From assembly GCA_026826555.1 (NCBI GenBank), contig JAKSZT010054399.1, positions 2,600,781 through 2,664,780 on the forward strand: a DNA stretch of 64,000 nt, written 5' to 3'. Every line of letters starts with the position of its first letter. Position 1 is the stretch's first letter. The notes under the pieces were generated by a model. It saw nothing but the letters and a program-made list of their open reading frames with translations. It ran no database searches and was not told where the DNA came from. Position numbers and translations under genes: made by a program. Below are positions 34,255 through 43,939 of this stretch, piece after piece. Source of the stretch: Tolypeutes matacus (Eukaryota; Chordata; Mammalia; Cingulata; Chlamyphoridae).

Positions 34255-34479
34255 GGAAGCGGATGTGGCTCAATCAATAGGGCTCCCGTTTACCATATGG
34301 GAGGCCCCAGGTTCGGGTCCCGGGACCTCCTGGTGAAGGCAAGCCAGCCCACGCAGCAGTGAGCTGACGCAGCAGGATGACCCAACAAGGGGAGACAAGC
34401 AGACACAGAAAAATGCACAGCAAATGGACACAGTGAGCACAAGCAGCAAGGGGGGGGAGGATAAATGAATTAAAAAAAA
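34255..34479 (+). mobile_element. tRNA-derived SINE, ~225 bp form
   Basis: Head GGATGTGGCTCAATCAATAG, B box GGTTCGGGTCCC, body 'CAGTGAGCTGACGCAGCAGG', 'AGACAAGCAGACACAGAAAA', 'ATGGACACAGTGAGCACAAG', G-run, 'GATAAATGAATT' and A12. TSD AAAATACTTCTGAGAGG at 34238-34254, with one mismatch at 34480-34496. It carries body motifs of the ~265 bp copy at 22022 in sense orientation. Confidence 0.92.
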
Positions 34480-34496
34480 AAAATACTTATGAGAGG

Positions 34497-34854
34497 TAGG
34501 CCAGTGAGGGAGAAGAATGATTTATTTTTCCGCTTCGGGACACTGTTTACTCCAGCAGTCATTCCTAATTTATATCTCACCTGTTACATAAGGAGTTACT
34601 TGTGGAAACCTGAGTTAACTGGCATCATCTGTCTGGTTTAGTCTGTTGCTGTTTTAACACCCCATGTTTGTTGGTATCTTGGGCAGATGCCAACTTCTCT
34701 GGTATTTTCTGGCTCTAGGACCAGAAGCCCCAAAGTCAGTCTGAAGGGAGACAGGGAGGTTTCTCAGAGAAGTATTGGAACTAAAACGTAAAGGTTAAAT
34801 AAAATTTTTTCCCTAGAGGACAAAGAGAGGCAGAAGGGGAGGGAAATAGCATTC
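34497..34854. other. Unassigned sequence
   Basis: No gene or clear repeat recognised. Confidence 0.35.
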
Positions 34855-35390
34855 TGGCTTAGGGCATTATGTATAAACAAGGTGGCTTAAAATAACAGAA
34901 ATGTATTGTCTCAAAGTTCTGGAGGTGGGCGTCTGAAATGAAGGTGTTGGCAGGGCCAGTCTCCATCCACCTGTAGGCAGACTCCTTCTTTGCCTTTTTT
35001 AGCTTTTGGTGTTTTCCATCAATCTTTGGCATTCCTTGACTTGCAGCTGCAGCATTTCAATCTCTGCCTTTGTTGTTGGATGGACCTCTTCTCTCTCTGG
35101 GTCTTCCCTCTCTGGGTCTTTCCTCTCTGTGTCTTCCCTCTCTGGGTCTTTCCTCTCTGTGTCTTCCCTCTCTGTGTCTTCCCTCTATGCGTCTTCCCTC
35201 TCTGTATCTTCCCTCTATTTGTCTTCCCTCTATGTGTCTCCCACTCTGCTTACAAGGAACACTAGGCATGACTCACTTTAACTTGAGTAATCCACCAAGG
35301 CCCTACCTCCAAATAAGGTCACCTTCACAATACCAGGGCTTAGGACATCAGCATAACTTTTTGGAGGAACAATTCATACCGTAAGAGGCA
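34855..35390 (-). mobile_element. MaLR-type LTR, antisense, with internal minisatellite
   Basis: 'AACAAGGTGGCTTAAAATAA', 'CAGAAATGTATTGTCTCAAA' and 'GTTCTGGAGGTGGGCGTCTG' complement the MaLR 3' end. 'CCTACCTCCAAATAAGGTCA', 'CACAATACCAGGGCTTAGGA' and 'TTTTTGGAGGAACAATTCAT' complement its 5' end. A 15-bp tandem array at 35096-35244 replaces part of the middle. Confidence 0.8.
35096..35244. repeat. 15-bp minisatellite, ~10 units
   Basis: Units are variants of TCTGGGTCTTCCCTC, TCTGGGTCTTTCCTC, TCTGTGTCTTCCCTC and TATGTGTCTCCCAC. Units 2 and 4 share a CTTTCCTC form, suggesting 30-bp steps. The period is a multiple of three, so frames stay open and give repeating Ser/Leu-rich peptides without biological meaning. 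Confidence 0.93.
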
Positions 35391-35604
35391 TGGAGGCAGG
35401 AAGGACTGTGGCATGTCTGGAGGGCACTGGACAATGCAATATTGGCATACTGTCAGGTTTAGAGGGTGGGGAGAGGACAAGCGATGAGGCTGGATGGTTA
35501 GACCACAGCCTGAATGCAACAGGCCAAGGAACCATTCCACCCTTCAGTTTATGCAACAAAGACTGAGCCCACATGATCTATTTTTATGTGCATACAAAAC
35601 ACTT
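35391..35604. other. Unassigned sequence
   Basis: No gene or repeat recognised. Confidence 0.35.
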
Positions 35605-35721
35605 TCCACCCAACATTTCAACATGAAAATCTTCAAACGTACAGAAAAGTTACAAGAATCACACAGCGAACACCAATACACTGAACGTGTAGATTTAACA
35701 TTTAGTGTCTTGTATTTGCTT
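35605..35721 (-). mobile_element. Possible old L1 3'UTR fragment
   Basis: 'CAACATTTCAACATGAAAAT', 'CTTCAAACGTACAGAAAAGT' and 'TACAAGAATCACACAGCGAA' resemble a common antisense old L1 3'UTR segment. Abuts the hAT element. Confidence 0.4.
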
Positions 35722-35941
35722 CAGCAATTCCTGAAATGTGGTCTGCAGGACCTGGTGACCTGAGACACCACCAAGAGATCTGTGAGGTCAAAACTATTTT
35801 CATAATAACGCCAAAATGTTATTTTTTTTCTGTGTTGACCTTTGTACCAATTGTGTAAATGTGATGGTGGGCAAAACTCTGGTGCTTTAGCGTGAACCCA
35901 GGCACAGCAGCATCCTCTCTACTGATAGTGTGTATACCACC

Positions 35942-36377
35942 TGTGATAGGTCAAATTCTGTGCCCCAGAACAAATGTGTTCTTTATTTCAATGGCATGCG
36001 TGTGGGTATGTAGCCATCGAAGGTGTTAATTTTAGTTAAGGTGTGGCTCAACTGAATCAGGGTGAGTCTTAATGTAGATTAGTGGAAGCCTTATAAAAAG
36101 AATGCCAAAGGAAGGAGCCGAAAGCAGGGAGTCAGTGGGAACCCGGAAGAGAAAGGAAAGGACGTTGCAATGTGACAGCAGGCAGACATAAAAGCCAAGG
36201 AACCCTACGGAGTGCTGGCAGGCAGCACCAGAATGCTACCAACCCAGAAGAAAGCATGGTCTTGCCAACACCTCAGATTGGACTTCTGGCCCCTGAAATC
36301 ATGAGCCAGTAAATGCTTGTTGTTTATGCCAACCCATAGTGTGAGGTTTATCACGGCAGCTCTGGCAAACGAAGACA
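35942..36377 (+). mobile_element. Solo LTR, MaLR/ERVL-like, inside hAT
   Basis: TGTGATAGGTCAAATTCTGT at left and 'GCTCTGGCAAACGAAGACA' at right (TG...CA). Internal 'GAGAAAGGAAAGGACGTTGC', 'GAAAGCATGGTCTTGCC', 'GCCAGTAAATGCTTGTTGTT' and 'CCAACCCATAGTGTGAGGTT' align with the LTR at 12727-13172. No exact TSD. It interrupts hAT sequence and is therefore younger than the hAT copy. Confidence 0.75.
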
Positions 36378-36406
36378 CACACACAGCCTAAGAAGGGCCA
36401 GTTGCA

Positions 36407-36637
36407 ATGAAGGTTGTCCTTGACGAAGCATTAAAGATCATTAGTTTTATCAAATCTCAACTCTTGAGTGCATGTCTTTTTAATATTTTGTGTGATGAAG
36501 TAAGAAGTGAGCATAAAGTGCTGCCCCCGCATCCTGGAGTAAGATGCCTTATCGTGAGGAAAAAGTGTGATTGTTTGAGTTGTGAGCTGAATGAGCTGCT
36601 TTTTTCATGGGACATCAATTTTAACCCGAGAGAATGA
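36407..36637 (+). pseudogene. hAT transposase remnant, middle part
   Basis: Translation of this stretch shows 'EALKIISFIKSQ', 'LFNILCDEVRSEHK' and 'ELNELLFSW', matching in order the central region of domesticated and mobile ZBED/hAT-type transposases. The N-terminal BED zinc finger and the first catalytic residues are not seen. The protein would cut and re-join transposon ends. Here an LTR precedes it and another interrupts it about 2 bp past its last codon, so it is non-functional. Confidence 0.7.
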
Positions 36638-36638
36638 T

Positions 36639-37117
36639 TGTCTTAGTTTTCTGGGACTGCTGTAACAAATGACCACAACCTTGGCAGCTTAAAACAATAG
36701 AAATGTGTCCCCTCACAGTTCTGGAGTCCATAAGTCCAAAACTGAGGTGCTGGCAGGCTGTGCTCTCTCCAGAAGCTCTGGGGGAAGATCTGCTCTTGGG
36801 GTCTTCCAGCTTGTGATGGCTGAAGGCATTTCTTGGCACGCCAACTCTGCCTCTGTCTTCATGTCACCTGCCCTACTGTGTGTCTCTGTGTTTGTTTTCC
36901 CTTTGCCACTTTCTAATAAGGATGCTTGTCTTTGGATTTAGATCCCAACTGGATATTCCAAGATAAGTTTCTCCTCACAAAATCCTTAACTTAATCACAT
37001 CTTTTGGCATATAAGGTGATATTTACTCTTTTGCCACAAAAGGTAATATTCACAGGTTTTGAGGATTAAGAAGTGAATATATCTGGGTGGGTGGCTTTTT
37101 ATTTTCTGCCTACCACA
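36639..37117 (-). mobile_element. Solo MaLR-type LTR, antisense, inside hAT
   Basis: Left edge TGTCTTAGTTTTCTGGGACT, then 'CTGTAACAAATGACCACAAC', 'CTTAAAACAATAGAAATGTG', 'CTGGAGTCCATAAGTCC'. Right edge 'TTTCTGCCTACCACA'. Flanks ATGAT (36634-36638) and ACGAT (37118-37122) differ at one base, consistent with a decayed 5-bp TSD. Confidence 0.78.
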
Positions 37118-37379
37118 ACGATAGACAAACTATGGTTTGTTTGGGTGTTTGGCAAACTTTTTCTTGGAAATGAACAATGAAAACTATTGCTTCAAGGAAA
37201 ATAACTGACAATATTCGTTGCCAATGATAAAATTTGAGTTTTCAAGTAAAAGGTAGAATTTTGGAAAAATTGTATCCACCACCATGAATTTGATAGTTTC
37301 CCAATACTTGAAGATTTTTCTGATGAGATTGGAAGTAACGTTTATGCATGAAATATTTTTTTTTAATCTTCTATAATGA

Positions 37380-37770
37380 AATGTGTCTACATTTGGAAGC
37401 TCTGCATTACTCAATGAACCAATATTTCCCAAATGGTCCACCCTCAATGCTACAAAATTATGTAAAAGAATCATTGTAAGTGCAAGATAGAGCCTGGATT
37501 TTATTGTAACATAGTATAAAGTTTACTGCTATGGTTTCAGATTTCACATCACAGTTAATTCTAAGGAAACCATCAGTTGTCCAGTTTTGGTCAGTATCAA
37601 AAAATAACATTCACAATTATCTGAAAAGACTACTAAAATACTCCTCCCATTACCCACTACATATCTTTGTAAGATCAGATTTTCTTCAAACACTTTAACC
37701 AAAACAACATATCGTAAGAGATGGAACATACAAGCAGATATGAGAATCCAGCTCTCTTTTGTTAAGCCAG
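37380..37770 (+). pseudogene. hAT transposase remnant, C-terminal part
   Basis: One frame shows 'HLEALHYSMNQYFPN' near 37390-37430 and, after a stop and gaps, 'MVSDFTSQLILRKPSV' near 37535-37580. Further in, fragments with 'SHYPLHIF' and 'KQHIVRDG' follow, in the order of the hAT C-terminal dimerisation region. Stops and small frameshifts break it. Confidence 0.6.
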
Positions 37771-38063
37771 GCATTAAAGAGACTGCAAAAAATATAGTAC
37801 ATTACTACCATTCTCACTATTTTTTTTTTCCATTCTCGCTATTTTTGGGAGATGATAAAGTAATTTTTCATAAAATATGTTTTTTCCCAATAACATATAA
37901 TGGCTTTATTTTTTATTGATTTAATAAATTTAAAATTTTCTTTTTAATTTAAAATATGGTAAATATTGACAGATACAATGCACAAAATGAAAGCTATTTG
38001 GAATCCTCAGTAATTTTTACCTATGTAAAAGGGTCCTAGAACCAAAAGACTTGAGAACTGCTG

Positions 38064-38408
38064 CTCTCAGAATTTAGACAGAGCAGTGGGAGGTTGAGGA
38101 TATGGGACTGGATGGATTCTAGATCATGGAGAGGGAATCCCAAACATCCTAAGTGGCAAGAACAAGGAATGAAGGGCAGAATAGAGAAATGCATTTGGGG
38201 ATGATCAAATTGGATTCATGGCTGGAGCAGAAGATTCTGTTGTGATATAATGAGAAATCAGAATTACAGGGTTTGGGGTCAAGTGGTGAAGGGTTGTGAA
38301 TCTGGCATGTGGGATTCATCCCAAGGCAATGGAAAACTGTGGAAGATTCTATGCCTGGGAGTGGCTAGTCAGGCAATGATACTTAAGATGGCTTTGGAAA
38401 GAAAGAGT
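38064..38408. repeat. Ancient repeat-like sequence
   Basis: 'GTGGGATTCATCCCAAGGCA' and 'AAGATGGCTTTGGAAAGAAA' recall the ancient repeat at 13430. Assignment is weak. It is followed directly by the 17-bp array. Confidence 0.3.
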
Positions 38409-38544
38409 GTGTCCATAGGCTGAGCGTGTCCATAGGCTGAGCGTGTCCATTGGCTGAGCGTGTCCATAGGCTGAGCGTGTCCATAGGCTGAGGGTGTCCA
38501 TTGGCTGAGCGTGTCCATAGGCAGAGCGTGTCCATAGGCTGATG
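38409..38544. repeat. 17-bp minisatellite, 8 units
   Basis: Eight exact 17-bp units (8 x 17 = 136 bp) of GTGTCCATAGGCTGAGC. Units 3 and 6 have CCATTGG in place of CCATAGG, unit 5 ends in GG, unit 7 has GCAGAGC and unit 8 ends in TG. The recurrence of the variant every three units suggests a 51-bp trimer. Confidence 0.97.
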
Positions 38545-38624
38545 CCACAATTGAGGCCTGAGGTGATGAGGCCACGCTGAGGTCGGTGCAGAACTGTGAT
38601 AACATAAAAGACTGAACTTAGGGG

Positions 38625-38707
38625 TGGAGCAGGTGTAGCTGAGCGGTTGTGTGCCTGCTTCACATGTATGAGGTCCTGGGTTCAATCCCCGGTACCTCCT
38701 AAAAAAA
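38625..38707 (+). mobile_element. Short SINE with strongly tRNA-Ala-like head
   Basis: 'GTGTAGCTGAGCGG' (A-box region), 'GCCTGCTTCACATGTATGAG' (anticodon arm, CAC in the anticodon position) and 'GGGTTCAATCCCCGG' (B box) match tRNA-Ala closely along the head. It is followed at once by 'TACCTCCT' and A7. TSD TGAACTTAGGGG at 38613-38624 and, with one change, at 38708-38719. Confidence 0.88.
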
Positions 38708-38719
38708 TGAATTTAGGGG

Positions 38720-39704
38720 AGAGACATTTTGCAGGGGAAAAAAAAAAACCAACTATAACTGATTGATCTATCACGATAAAGGGGATGAATGAAAATGATA
38801 AGACAAAGTCATAGTGGAGTCCTATTTGAAAGCAATAATATTACATCTGAAGCTATCTTTTCAGCTGTCAGATTAGGGAAAAAACTTCCATGAATTGATT
38901 TCACCATCCTTCTATTTTCTTTAATTCTACAGCGTAACTTAGTTAAGTTCACATAAATTTACAAAATTCTTGGGTAGGACTAGACTCCTACTCTTTAAAA
39001 TAATCAGCAAAATTTTACCCTTGATCACTAAGTGGTGATCGAAATTCAGAATTTATGCTCTGGTCTAAAGGGCTGGGAGCAGCCAGGGGATAAATAAATA
39101 AAGCAATCTTTAAAAAAAAAAAAAAAATCATGCACACAAAATAAGACACATTATCCAAGAACACTTGTATAAACATCATATATTTCAAATAACACATCAT
39201 ATACATTATTATATTGCTTGTGGTGGGAAAGAGGATGAGGAACATGGGGATAGAATGAAGGAATTTTTAGAAATGAAATACATTTGGGGCTTTGCATGGG
39301 TCAGCGATGAGACTGTACCATGAACTGAGAAGTTTGAGGTCCCCCCCACATACTTTATCTTTCATATCTACCATCTATCTGTCTGTCTGTCTATCTATCT
39401 ATTATCTAATCTCTGGCTCTCATCAATCTATATCCTCTCTCCCCTACCCCCTTTCTCTCTCTCATCTATGAATGACATTGACTAAAGCTTGTCTATGTGG
39501 ATAGATCCCAGAACACTATCCACAGTCCTGCTCTCTTCCCCAGATTCCAATTCTACATCTCCTGCTGCCTGGAGAGACCTCCACCTGGATGCTTTTGTGA
39601 TCTTGAACGCTAACATCAGCTTTCTCTTCCTCCAGAGATTGTGTTTTCTAGCATAGTGAAGTCCTAGTGACTACAAATCTCTATGTACCTCTCCAAACTC
39701 TTTA
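38720..39704. other. Unassigned; truncated SINE tail and microsatellite
   Basis: 39072-39128 ('GGGGATAAATAAATAAAGCA', ATCTTT, A15) resembles a SINE tail without a head. 39373-39403 is an imperfect (TCTA/TCTG)n microsatellite. No gene seen. Confidence 0.45.
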
Positions 39705-39872
39705 GATTGGAGCAGCATTGTAACCCAGCAGCCTGGGCACCCCTGGGAGCTGATTAGAAATGCAGAATCTCAGGCCCCATTCCAGACTTCCTGAATCAGA
39801 ATCTTCATTTGAAGAAGACCCCAAATGGTTTGTTTGCACCTGAAAGCTTGGGAAGCACTCCTCTATTGCCTG
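39705..39872. mobile_element. MER5A-like hAT MITE
   Basis: 'GATTAGAAATGCAGAATCTC', 'AGGCCCCATTCCAGACTTCC', 'TGAATCAGAATCTTCATTTG' and 'CTTGGGAAGCACTCC' follow the well-known MER5A order. Confidence 0.8.
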
Positions 39873-42719
39873 ATTTACTTTGTTAACTGCACCCAGGTTA
39901 TTGGGAAGAAATAAGTGGGCACGCCTTCTATGAGTGTCTAAGTGGGGTCAAAGACACATCCCATTCATGCTTTGTTAGAAGAGGAGTAAGACCCCCAGAG
40001 TTCTAGCTTCCTCTTAGTAAGTGACCTTGGAGAGGCCACCCCTCATTATGCATTTCAATAGCACTCTGTATTAACAAAGCACTTCACCGCCAATTTATTA
40101 GTGATTCTCTCTCAAACTCTCTGCATCATCTTCCCAAGCAATAAATCGCTAGCGCATTTTCTTTGTAACCAATAAGTGGTTGATAAATTGTAAACAAATG
40201 GGTTGAAAAGGTAACAGAGCAGAAAAGTGTTTCAATTTTCCTCCATGCATCACTTAGGGAGAAACCAAGTGCTCCAGCACACGCTTGATCCTATCTCTAC
40301 TTAGAGCATAATTCAAAACAGAGGCAAAGAGGAGAACTTTAAATTACATCATATAAACCACTAGTTTAATAACTCTGGATAGGTTTGATGAAGTGGTTTG
40401 TCAGTGCAATGACACTGGCTGAACTGAAGTCCAATGTCAACAAAATTAAGCTAATGCCTTCCATCCTCCAACTGTATATACCCCATTATTGAGCTACTGC
40501 CTTCGCACAAAGATTAAGCATATTCTGTATTCGTTTACGGGTTGTCTTGGTTTGAGTTGGGCAGAAAATAAAACGACAGATATGTAGTCAGATTTTTTCC
40601 TCCAGTACACATTGACTCCTGAAACAGCTTCCTCTCTGCCCAGAGTCAGGGCAAAGGAGGTCTCTAAAATGCCCTCTCACTCTGCGTATATCTGTCTGTA
40701 AGCTCTACCTCTCTCTATCTTGTCTCAAGATCGCAGGCTTCCTCTTGGTTCTACAGCTTTCCTTTCTCAGAGATACAGACTTCAGCTCCCTGTCACTTCA
40801 CGCTCACAGACTCAGGCCAACCTCACCAACTCACACATGGAAACCAGACCGTCGTCCCCAGGAAAACAACATGCATTCCTGACTCCCTCTCCCGCCCCCA
40901 CCCCCAGAAGGGGCTGAGTGTCTCCTATTCGTGCAGGTCATTGCCACACTTCTTAGGCTCACACAAGATCTGAAGCACAATATGCAGGCCTGTGATTTCA
41001 CGGCCAACCCACCAATTTCTAGGGTGGTGATGCCGTCAAATTCAGTATTTGTTTGACTCCCAGGATAAGAAGGTTTCCATCAAGACCAAACAAAGCAGCA
41101 GCAGTCGCTGGCCGAAGGAGAAAGCTGCACATTTACTCTTTTAGAAAGTAATAGACTGTGATACAGGTATGAAAACAAGAAGTTAAATAAAACGGGGCTG
41201 AGTGTGGATAAGGCGGGGGCGGGGAGATACGAGTGGGTCAGAAAGAGACCATCTACTGGTGAACAAAATCAAAGAGCCTGTTGACCCTATCAGCATTTCA
41301 CGAGTGCCATGCCAGCGCTCAGTAGGGGAAAGCAATTATTTTAGGAAAATCTATTTGAGGGTAACACTGTCATTATCCTTTTAATGGTGCTGCCCCAACA
41401 AACCAGTTAAAGTAGGCTTTAAAAAAATAAATGCTCTTTTTGCCAATACAATTAAGGCATTTTGGAGAGGCAGATGGTATTAGTTCAGCTTGTAGAGGCT
41501 TTTTCTTGCTGTGTCTCGAAAAGAACATTTTTTGCAAGTGCAGTACAATTCAGTAGCCAAGTCCAATATTGGCATGCGCAGCCAAATGATTGTAGTGGTC
41601 TAACAGGGAAGGGGAAAAAAAGCGCCAGTGCAAAATGGAGCTTCCTCTAGGCTTCACATAAATCTGTTTTAAATCACTGCAGAATAAATGGAAAATTACT
41701 GTGCTTTCCAAATAACTAGAGAAGAGATAACTTTGGAGAAACTAACAAGAAGTTTCTCTGCACATAATAAATCAGGTGCCCTGGAACTGGGTTACCTCAT
41801 ACTTCTCTTTTTCTGTATAGGGCAACTATGTTTGCCTGATACTACGTAATTCAAAAGGGCTTTAAGTTTAACAAATTAAAGGAACTTGGAGAGGAAGCTG
41901 GGGAAGCAAGGAGTAGACAACCGAAAAGGTTAAAAGGTTTGGTCTATGTCCATTAATCACTTGCAGTCCAAAACGAACCCGTGGAATACTATCCTGAAAG
42001 TACGTAGGCTTCCGAAGGCAAGCGTTCCTATGGAAACTTTTCTATACATCTGTTAGTGACAGGTCAGACAAATCAGAAAGAGTCATGGCTCCAGCAACAG
42101 CTAAATGCTCCCATTTAATATTAAATAGGGCAGGTTCGAGCAAACTAGAGGGGTGATAGGAATTGAAAAAGTTCATTACCCTAAAATCTTGTAACAACAA
42201 ATCAATTCCAATTTGGAGGGAGAAATGGAAATCGCTTTTATTTTAACCAGATAAAGTTGACCACATTGAGACACATGAAGCCAATCCATGGGATCAGGGC
42301 TAGCCCTTTGGGATGGTTCCTAGTCTGGAATTTTCCTATAAGTGTGTTGGAAAATAACACCCTTAAGCAATTCTTTAAAATTTGGCTTCACTCTTGCACG
42401 TACAAGTCTGTAATGCCTCAGTAAATCCTTGCTGCCAAGCACTATGCAAAAGATCTGTGAGGGGCTCAAAATATGAGGTTCCTCGGTAACTACTTCATGT
42501 ATGACCTTGAGCTATTCCCTCTCCTTTTAGGTTCTTCACCCACAAAACGAGGAGCTGCATTAAATCTCTTTCCTTTCAGCCGTGTACGTTCCATAAGGCT
42601 ATGAATGCAGTACATGGTCCACTTGTTTGGGAAATTCAGGTCTAACTAGGGAGATAATACTAGTACACAATATAAGTTGTCATTGTTGGCCCATATATTT
42701 TAGGTGTCAACTCGACAGC
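39873..42719. other. 2.8 kb repeat-poor block, no gene seen
   Basis: No SINE, LTR or LINE recognised except a weak MIR-like piece near 42490-42560 ('TGACCTTGAGCTATTCCC', 'CACCCACAAAACGAGG'). 41400-41700 has mixed AT-rich and GC-containing motifs. The open frame at 40720-40917 has no known domain. Sequence conservation cannot be tested here. Confidence 0.4.
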
Positions 42720-43165
42720 ACCAGATTTCATTTATGTGTGGCCAAGGCTCTCCATGCTTAAGGCAGATCCTCCCGTGACCCTACATCCTCCTCTGAATAG
42801 CCACATAGTCTTCATGCACTTTTCTGCCATTCAATCCTCAACCCTTGGAAATTTGGCTTTCATTTCCCAGGCTCCATGGAAACTGCTTTCTAACAAGGTC
42901 ACCAAGTGGACAAATCCCATAGACTCTTTTCAGGCCCCTCACCTTTCTTGACTTCTAGGCATTTTATACTGATGACCATTTTCTCTTCTTGAAACTGTCT
43001 CCTTCCCTTACTTACAAGAACACCCCATTCTTCCCTGGTTTTCTTCTTACTTCACTGCTTCTTCTCAGTTTCCTTTTCAGGCACCTCTCCCTCTGCCTGC
43101 TCTTTAAGTTCAAGTGCTGCTCCAGGCTCTGTTCTTTATCCTGGCAGCACACTTTCCTTCTGTAG
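42720..43165 (+). mobile_element. Ancient LINE-like (L2-like) fragment
   Basis: 'CATTTTATACTGATGACCAT', 'CACCCCATTCTTCCCTGG', 'CACTGCTTCTTCTCAGTTTC' and 'CTTTTCAGGCACCTCTCCCT' resemble an ancient LINE coding/3' region. Assignment from memory. Confidence 0.4.
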
Positions 43166-43445
43166 TTAAAAAGGAGGCTAAACTGGATTAGGCTGGGCCC
43201 TAATCCCACAGGACTGGTATCCCTATAAGAAGAGAAGAGGAGACAAAAGATAGACACAATGAGAAGGCCATGAGAAGATGGAGGAGGCAGAGAGACACAT
43301 CTACAAGCCAAGGAATGCCAAGGATTGACCACAAACTCCAAATGCTAAGAGGCAAGGAAATACTCTCCCCTGTGGGATTCAGATCAAGCATGGCCCCGCT
43401 GACACTTGATTTTCGACTTTCCGCTTCCAGAACTGTAAAATTTAC
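43166..43445 (+). mobile_element. MaLR-type LTR fragment
   Basis: 'TAGGCTGGGCCCTAATCCCA', 'CTATAAGAAGAGAAGAGGAG', 'AGACACATCTACAAGCCAAG', 'AATGCCAAGGATTGACCAC' and 'GCTTCCAGAACTGTAAAA' follow the MaLR LTR order. Lies between two L2-like segments. Confidence 0.65.
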
Positions 43446-43939
43446 TGCCTGTTTGTCCCCTACTCTCTACATCCTCACCACTGCCCTGGTCCATCCCTTA
43501 CCACCTCTCTCTGGAACTTTGGTAGTGGTCTCCTGACTGTCCCCAGCCACTGAGCCTCTCTCTTGCATGCCATCCTTCTCACTGAAACCAGTGGGTTCTT
43601 TCTCATCCCCAAATTTGATCATGTCATCACTGTTCAACATTTTTTGTTGAATTGAACTCTGGTTGATGCTCTGTATGCTGATGTTTTCATGGGTGAGGGC
43701 ACTGATATCTGAAACTTACTTTGAAATCTATCTAGAAAACCCAAGATGGACGTATGGATGGGTCAAGGGCTTGATAAACAGATTATGTGATAAACTAGAG
43801 TATTCATTGCTCCTCTTCTGTATCATTAACACTTTTTAAACAAAAATATATACCAGTATATATCATCTTTTAGTGACATGTAAGCTTCTCCAGGGTGGCA
43901 CCATCTGTACTACATCCTTTTTTTTTTTTTGTATTCTTT
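43446..43939 (+). mobile_element. L2-like fragment
   Basis: 'CCTGGTCCATCCCTTACCAC', 'GTGGTCTCCTGACTGTCCCC', 'ATTTGATCATGTCATCACTG' and 'TGTAAGCTTCTCCAGGGTGG' follow the L2-type order. The L1 at 43940 interrupts its end. Confidence 0.5.

Larger units (their letters stand above)
35722..38063 (+). mobile_element. Decayed hAT DNA transposon interrupted by two LTRs
   Basis: Left end CAGCAATTCCTGAAA matches the complement of the right end (CAGCAGTTCTCAAG, from 'GAGAACTGCTG' at 38053-38063), giving short terminal inverted repeats. Inside lie 'GAGGTCAAAACTATTTTCAT', remnants of transposase coding (36407-36637 and 37380-37770) and the terminal 'AAAAGGGTCCTAGAACCAAA'. Two LTRs (35942-36377 and 36639-37117) interrupt it. 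The interior resembles mammalian Zaphod/ZBED-like hAT elements, by recollection. Without the LTRs it is about 1.4 kb, so it is also internally deleted. Confidence 0.72.

Noticed and set aside
34990..35384. Open frames of 91-104 aa rich in Leu, Ser, Phe and Val
   Set aside because: Produced by the 15-bp minisatellite in a MaLR LTR; each frame repeats the same pentapeptide type.
35942..37117. An intact provirus between the two LTRs at 35942-36377 and 36639-37117
   Set aside because: The LTRs are in opposite orientation and belong to different families. The 260 bp between them is hAT transposase remnant, not viral genes.
38409..38544. Possible CRISPR-like array
   Set aside because: Units are contiguous 17-bp tandem copies without spacers, in a mammalian context.
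38349..38685. Three minus-strand frames with repeated 'YGHAQPMDTLSLWTRSA'
   Set aside because: A consequence of the 17-bp array being read in all three frames, not a gene.
38625..38707. Genuine tRNA gene
   Set aside because: Has TSDs, an A-rich tail and an altered anticodon region, so it is a SINE head rather than a tRNA gene.
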